In this document: positions 5,890-9,757 of the stretch, in pieces
Position numbering within the stretch: the first letter of the stretch is position 1
Layout of the letters: each line of letters starts with the position of its first letter
NCBI GenBank assembly: GCA_031254905.1
Contig: JAIRTN010000044.1
Span: 1 to 9,757, forward strand
From: Coriobacteriales bacterium
GTDB taxonomy: Bacteria; Actinomycetota; Coriobacteriia; Coriobacteriales; UBA8131
DNA length: 9,757 bases
Reading direction: 5' to 3'
Notes under the pieces: model-generated
Database searches by the model: none
What the model saw: the letters and a program-made list of their open reading frames with translations, nothing else
What the model was told of the DNA's origin: nothing
Program-made: the position numbers and the translations under genes

Positions 5890-6815
5890 AAGACGAACTT
5901 TCGCGCCTGCTTCCTGAGCATGCGCCTTGTCTCAAAGCAGAACTTTCCGCGCTCATCCGTATGCAGGGCAGGCTCTCCGGAAGCTATCGCCTCGAAATCA
6001 CCACGGAGATTGCGCCGGTTGCCCGGACGGTTGTGCGTCTTTTGCACGGCATCTATCAGCTTAAAACCGAGATAACCACGAGGCGCAGCGTCCTGCATAA
6101 AACTTACAACTACCTCATCACGGTGCCGGCCCAGTTGGGCCTCGAGGCGGCCATCCGCGACATGGGGATACTGTCGGATTCCGGCCTTGAGTTGGGCATC
6201 GACCCCGACCTCGTCAAGCGCCCCTGCTGCGCGGCCTCCTATTTGCGCGGCGCCTTCCTCGGCGGCGGGTTTATCTCCAATCCCCACGGCGACTTTCATT
6301 TTGAGATGAGTTGCGAGCATGAGGCGCTGGCAAACGGCCTTGTCGCCCTGCTCGCAAAGGCGCAAATCCCCTCGCGCGGCATCCGCAGGCGCAGCACATG
6401 GGTCGTCTACCTCAAGGGCGCCGAGCCCATACTCGACTTTCTCGCCCTCGTGGGCGCTCATCGCGGCATGCTCGCGATGGAAAATGTGCGTGTCACCAAA
6501 TCGGTGCGCAATGACGTAAACCGCAGGCTCAACGCGGAAATGGCCAATCAGGCGAAATCTATCGACGCTGCGATGGAGCAGGTAAAAGCTATTCGTTTAT
6601 TGGTGGAGAAGCGCGGCATCGATTCTCTCCCACCCGCCCTCCAAGAACTGGCCTTACTGCGCCTTTCGCATCCCGATGTATCCCTCAGAGAACTTGGGGA
6701 GCTTGCCTCGCCCCCGCTCAGTAAATCCGCTGTGTATCATAGGGTCAGACGCATCGAATCCATAGCGAGAAAGTGCTTGGGAGCGAGCCGAAAACATGAA
6801 ATTGACGACGATTAA
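5868..6815 (+). CDS. whiA: WhiA DNA-binding regulator of division and sporulation-type genes
   Basis: The 315-residue protein opens with MSFTAEVKDELSRL, the standard WhiA N-terminus. Residues about 20-210 form the LAGLIDADG homing-endonuclease-like domain; the sequence SYLRGAFLGGGFISN (124-138) lacks the catalytic acidic residues, as WhiA proteins do, so no nuclease activity is expected. After a linker with LNAEMANQAKSIDAA (221-235), the C-terminal helix-turn-helix lies at about 255-300, with SLRELGELASPPLSKSAVYH (272-291) and then RVRRIE. In Streptomyces WhiA works with WhiB to switch on division genes; in Bacillus it affects division and chromosome segregation. The ATG lies inside the end of yvcK, with GAAGGG at 5851-5856 as a possible ribosome binding site. 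Length and motifs are normal. Confidence 0.96.
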   Translation: MSFTAEVKDELSRLLPEHAPCLKAELSALIRMQGRLSGSYRLEITTEIAPVARTVVRLLHGIYQLKTEITTRRSVLHKTYNYLITVPAQLGLEAAIRDMGILSDSGLELGIDPDLVKRPCCAASYLRGAFLGGGFISNPHGDFHFEMSCEHEALANGLVALLAKAQIPSRGIRRRSTWVVYLKGAEPILDFLALVGAHRGMLAMENVRVTKSVRNDVNRRLNAEMANQAKSIDAAMEQVKAIRLLVEKRGIDSLPPALQELALLRLSHPDVSLRELGELASPPLSKSAVYHRVRRIESIARKCLGASRKHEIDDD

Positions 6816-6904
6816 AGCTGCGTTTTTGTGGTAGGGCGAGAAGAAAACGAAAGGAACAGCAAACGGGAAATGCAAAGGAAGTACCGAATGAGAGGAGAAC
6901 CGTA
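6816..6904 (+). promoter_or_regulatory. purine-rich gap leader with an 11-codon ORF
   Basis: The 89 bases between whiA and gap are strongly purine-rich from about 6835 onward and contain AGAGGAG (6891-6897), seven bases before the gap ATG. A mini-ORF, ATG 6870 to TAA 6903-6905 (MQRKYRMRGEP), ends in a TAATG overlap with the gap start. A TTGACG at 6803-6808 could be a -35, but no -10 stands at the right distance. I see no terminator hairpin, so readthrough from whiA into gap is likely. Confidence 0.4.
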
Positions 6905-7909
6905 ATGGCGATTAGAGTAGGTATTAACGGGTTCGGGCGAATTGGGCGGCTGGTTTTAGCAGCCATGATTGACGACGAAAACGTCGAAGTAGTAGCCGGT
7001 AACGACCTCAGCAAGCTGGATATTATCGCCCATCTTCTCAAGTACGACTCCGTACACGGGCGACTTTTCAAGAGTGTGGCGGTTGTGGACGGGGGTCTTG
7101 AGGTCAACGGGAAGTTCATCAAGGCGCTCACGGAGCGCGACATTACGAAACTCGACTGGGCTGCCGTTGGCGTTGACCTCGTGATTGAAGCTTCGGGCAA
7201 GTATAACGACGGGGCCACCGCAAAGGCTCATATCGACAATGGCGCGAAGAAGGTTCTCATCACCGCTCCGGCGAAAAACGAGGACATCACCATCGTCTTA
7301 GGCGTCAACGACGAACTCTACGACGCCGAGAAGCACCATATTGTCTCAAACGCCTCCTGTACGACCAACTGTCTTGCGCCCGTGGCCAAGGTGCTGCTCG
7401 ATAACTTTGGCATCAAGCGCGGCTACATGAACACGATTCATGCCTACACGGGCGACCAGCGCATGCTCGACGGCTCCCACAAGGACCTTCGCCGCGCCCG
7501 TGCGGCCGCGATGTCCATCGTGCCCACCACGACGGGGGCCGCCCGCGCCGTTGCGCTCGTGCTGCCCGCGCTGAAAGGGAAACTCGACGGCTTTGCAACG
7601 CGCGTTCCCACGCCGGACGCATCGATGGTCGATTTGACCGTCGAACTGGAGAAAAGCGTTACCAAGGATGAGATTAACGCCGCGATGAAAGAGGCCGCGG
7701 AAGGGCATCTCGCCGGTATCCTCGAGTACTGCACCGACCCTATTGTCTCGGTCGATGTGATAGGCAACCTCCATTCGTCAGTCTTTGACAGCGGTCTGAC
7801 GATGGTACTTGGCGGTGAGGGTACCTTCGTCAAAACCATTTCGTGGTACGACAACGAGCGCGGCTACGCGACCCGCGTGGCGGACCTCGCCAAACTTATG
7901 ATGGGTTAG
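6905..7909 (+). CDS. gap: type I glyceraldehyde-3-phosphate dehydrogenase
   Basis: This glycolytic enzyme oxidises and phosphorylates glyceraldehyde-3-phosphate to 1,3-bisphosphoglycerate in the cytoplasm. Its 334 residues match the usual length. The Rossmann signature INGFGRIGRL (7-16) binds the cofactor, and Asp34 in AGNDLS suggests NAD rather than NADP preference. The active-site segment SNASCTTNCLAP (148-159) supplies catalytic Cys152, and His179 in NTIHAYTGDQ is its partner. The C-terminal part has SWYDNERGYATRVADL (313-328). The start has AGAGGAG seven bases upstream. It leads the gap-pgk-tpiA group; the pgk ATG is eight bases after the gap stop, and pgk makes ATP from the gap product. 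No oddities are visible. Confidence 0.98.
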   Translation: MAIRVGINGFGRIGRLVLAAMIDDENVEVVAGNDLSKLDIIAHLLKYDSVHGRLFKSVAVVDGGLEVNGKFIKALTERDITKLDWAAVGVDLVIEASGKYNDGATAKAHIDNGAKKVLITAPAKNEDITIVLGVNDELYDAEKHHIVSNASCTTNCLAPVAKVLLDNFGIKRGYMNTIHAYTGDQRMLDGSHKDLRRARAAAMSIVPTTTGAARAVALVLPALKGKLDGFATRVPTPDASMVDLTVELEKSVTKDEINAAMKEAAEGHLAGILEYCTDPIVSVDVIGNLHSSVFDSGLTMVLGGEGTFVKTISWYDNERGYATRVADLAKLMMG

Positions 7910-7912
7910 GGG
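7908..7912 (+). promoter_or_regulatory. ribosome binding site that sets the pgk start
   Basis: AGGGG, overlapping the gap stop codon, stands five bases before ATG 7918. This supports the start that yields the standard PGK N-terminus rather than the longer in-frame ATG at 7843 inside gap. Confidence 0.65.
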
Positions 7913-7917
7913 CTGCT

Positions 7918-9105
7918 ATGAGACTTGTCAACGAAGCAGAGGTAGCCGGCAAACGCGTTTTGCTCCGTGTCGATTTCAACGTGCCGGTTGCCGACGGGAA
8001 AGTCACCGATGACACCCGCATCCGTGCGGTGCTGCCCACGATTCGCTACCTCATCGACAATCGCGCGCGCGTCGTCGTTATTGCCCATCAGGGCCGCCCC
8101 GGAGGCGAAGGCTACGAGCGTGCCTATACGCTTGCGCCCATCGCCTACACACTCGGGAAGCTACTCAAGCAAGACGTGCGCCTCACGCACGACATCCTCG
8201 GCAAACAGACCACGGCGGACGTCGCGGCACTCGCGGATGGCGAGGTTCTCATGCTCGAGAATCTTCGTTTCGACGCGAGGGAGAAGTCCTGCGACCGCGA
8301 GTTTGCCCGTCGCCTCGCCGAACTCGCGGACGTGTTCGTCAACGACGCCTTCGCCGCGGCCCATCGCGCCCACGCCTCCATCACCGGGGTAACGGAGTTC
8401 CTGCCAAGCTACGCAGGCTTCCTGATGAACAAAGAACTTGGCGCCTTTGAGCGCATGCTCGCGATGCCCGCCCATCCCTTTGTCGCCATACTCGGCGGCT
8501 CGAAGGTCTCCGATAAGATAAAGGTCATCGACAAACTCATAGAGGTCGTCGATGTCCTTATCATCGGCGGCGCGATGTGCTTCACCTTCCTTCAGACGCA
8601 GGGCTATTCCGTTGGCGCGTCGCTTCGGGAGGAGGACTGGGTTGGCCCCGCAAAAGACCTGCTCGAGAAGGCCCGCGAGCGGGGCGTCACCTTCCTTCTC
8701 CCCATTGATTTTGTTATTGCCTCCGAGGTTTCCGCCGAGGCCGAAACCGCCATCTGCGACATCGCGACCGGTATCCCCGAGGGCAAGATGGGCCTCGACA
8801 TCGGCCCGGCAACCGTCAAGCTCTATCAGCAGGCCATCGCCGAGGGGCGCACCGTATTTTGGAACGGCCCAATGGGCGTATTCGAACTTGCCTCCTTCGC
8901 CGACGGCACCCGCCAAGTGGCGACGGCCGTTGCTATGAACAGCAGCGCCGTAACCATCATCGGCGGCGGCGACAGCATCGCGGCCATCAACAAATTTGGC
9001 TACAACGACCTCGTAACCTTCATTTCGACCGGCGGCGGCGCCGCGCTTGAGCTGCTCGAAGGCCGCCAACTCCCCGGAGTCGCCGCGCTGAAAGGCACAT
9101 TATGA
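7918..9105 (+). CDS. pgk: phosphoglycerate kinase
   Basis: PGK transfers the acyl phosphate of 1,3-bisphosphoglycerate to ADP, the first ATP-yielding step of glycolysis. From ATG 7918 the protein has 395 residues, the normal size. Visible substrate residues are in RVDFNVPV (17-24, D19 and N21), R34, H57 and R60 in HQGRPGG, R117 in LENLRF, and R150 in NDAFAAAHRAHAS. The nucleotide domain carries GGSKVSDK (193-200), WNGPMGVFE (315-323), GGGDS (349-353) and STGGGAALELLEG (370-382). The usual bacterial HLGRPKG loop reads HQGRPGG here, but the ligand residues are kept. The stop overlaps the tpiA ATG by four bases, so the two are likely translationally coupled. Confidence 0.98.
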   Translation: MRLVNEAEVAGKRVLLRVDFNVPVADGKVTDDTRIRAVLPTIRYLIDNRARVVVIAHQGRPGGEGYERAYTLAPIAYTLGKLLKQDVRLTHDILGKQTTADVAALADGEVLMLENLRFDAREKSCDREFARRLAELADVFVNDAFAAAHRAHASITGVTEFLPSYAGFLMNKELGAFERMLAMPAHPFVAILGGSKVSDKIKVIDKLIEVVDVLIIGGAMCFTFLQTQGYSVGASLREEDWVGPAKDLLEKARERGVTFLLPIDFVIASEVSAEAETAICDIATGIPEGKMGLDIGPATVKLYQQAIAEGRTVFWNGPMGVFELASFADGTRQVATAVAMNSSAVTIIGGGDSIAAINKFGYNDLVTFISTGGGAALELLEGRQLPGVAALKGTL

Positions 9106-9757
9106 CGCGTAAACCCTTGGTCGCCGGCAACTGGAAAATGAACCAAACAACGGTAGAGGCGGCCCTGCTCAGCCAAGACATCATCAATCGCTACGAGAGG
9201 ACCTTCAACAAGGTCGACGTGGTGCTGTGCCCGCCCTTTGTGGACCTCAAGACCGTGCGGACAGTGCTGCAGTTCGACCGCGTGCCCATTATGCTCGGAG
9301 CCCAAGATGTGTATTGGGAGAAGAACGGCGCCTATACGGGTGCCATCTCTCCCGTCATGCTCAAGGAACTCGACTGCAAATACTGCATCGTGGGCCACTC
9401 CGAGCGTCGCGAGTACTTTGCGGAAACTGATTTTATGGTGAGCCGAAAGGCCCATGCCTTGCTTGCGCACGGCATCACTCCCATCATCTGTGTGGGTGAG
9501 GGTTCCGAAAAGCGCGAGGAAGGCGCGGCCGCGGCGCTCGAGTTTGTCACCGCGCAGGTGACAGAGGCCCTGCAGCTTGTTGAGCCTTTCGACATCGCCC
9601 GTGTCGTCATCGCCTATGAGCCCATCTGGGCCATTGGTACCGGGCGTACCGCAACGCCGGAGGCGGCGCAGGAAATGTGCGCGGCCATTCGCGCGCGGCT
9701 TGCTGAGATGACGGACGACGGCGTCGCCGAGCGGATTCGCGTGTTGTACGGCGGCTC
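9102..9757 (+). CDS. tpiA: triosephosphate isomerase (3' end beyond window)
   Basis: This enzyme interconverts dihydroxyacetone phosphate and glyceraldehyde-3-phosphate, feeding gap. The visible 218 residues carry all catalytic positions: Lys12 in AGNWKMN (8-14), His99 in IVGHSERRE (96-104) and Glu173 in YEPIWAIGTG (172-181). The reading frame runs off the window within the phosphate-binding YGG motif (216-218). The family is about 250 residues, so roughly 30-35 are missing only because the window ends. ATG 9102 overlaps the pgk stop as ATGA, and AAAGG at 9091-9095 is a suitable ribosome binding site. The sequence shows no damage. Confidence 0.97.
   Translation, partial: MTRKPLVAGNWKMNQTTVEAALLSQDIINRYERTFNKVDVVLCPPFVDLKTVRTVLQFDRVPIMLGAQDVYWEKNGAYTGAISPVMLKELDCKYCIVGHSERREYFAETDFMVSRKAHALLAHGITPIICVGEGSEKREEGAAAALEFVTAQVTEALQLVEPFDIARVVIAYEPIWAIGTGRTATPEAAQEMCAAIRARLAEMTDDGVAERIRVLYGG

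Noticed and set aside
6803..6838. Promoter for gap with -35 TTGACG
   Set aside because: No -10-like hexamer lies 16-18 bases downstream; the nearest TA-containing box is about 24 bases away.
7843..7917. Upstream in-frame extension of pgk inside gap
   Set aside because: The 25 extra residues are a shifted-frame reading of the conserved gap C-terminus; ATG 7918 has AGGGG and gives the normal PGK start.
8161..9069. 302-codon minus-strand frame across pgk
   Set aside because: It is a shadow of pgk with no family motifs and no ribosome binding site that I could see.
1..9757. CRISPR array, tRNA or rRNA genes
   Set aside because: No regularly spaced repeats were seen, and no tRNA- or rRNA-like segments were recognised on either strand.

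Overview
The window looks like chromosome from a high-GC Actinomycetota bacterium, perhaps from the Coriobacteriia side (the class is an inference). The main evidence is the gene order uvrC - rapZ - yvcK - whiA - gap - pgk - tpiA, all on the + strand, which is a classic actinobacterial arrangement. Supporting signs are whiA itself, the actinobacterial-style P-loop of RapZ with Arg in place of Lys, and a probable leaderless promoter in front of uvrC.

Layout: bases 1-63 hold the last codons of an upstream gene, possibly a SpoU-type RNA methyltransferase. uvrC (103-2136) follows, with a promoter whose -10 box lies 7-12 bases before the ATG. Bases 2105-2266 hold a small ORF with one membrane segment that overlaps the uvrC end. 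Bases 2229-3658, on the opposite strand and with visibly lower GC, carry a two-gene AbiEi/AbiEii (type IV) toxin-antitoxin module with its own consensus promoter and a palindromic operator candidate. The + strand resumes with rapZ (3807-4724) behind an extended -10 promoter and a clear ribosome binding site. yvcK (4726-5889) and whiA (5868-6815) follow, nearly touching or overlapping. After an 89-base purine-rich leader come gap (6905-7909), pgk (7918-9105) and tpiA (9102 to the window edge, truncated).

The genes fall into three groups. uvrC is DNA repair. rapZ-yvcK-whiA is the conserved trio linked to amino-sugar/cell-envelope control and cell division. gap-pgk-tpiA is the triose-phosphate part of glycolysis, tightly coupled by short gaps and a 4-base overlap. 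The foreign element is the AbiE-like module, which sits convergent to uvrC and divergent from rapZ and breaks an otherwise continuous + strand cluster. Reading across its two edges suggests it interrupted a small membrane-protein gene between uvrC and rapZ at a GGGGG sequence. That reconstruction and the module's operator are the most interesting observations. I see no entirely new system: the toxin and antitoxin belong to a known family, and the other genes are conserved housekeeping genes. There is no gene-free stretch longer than 300 bases.
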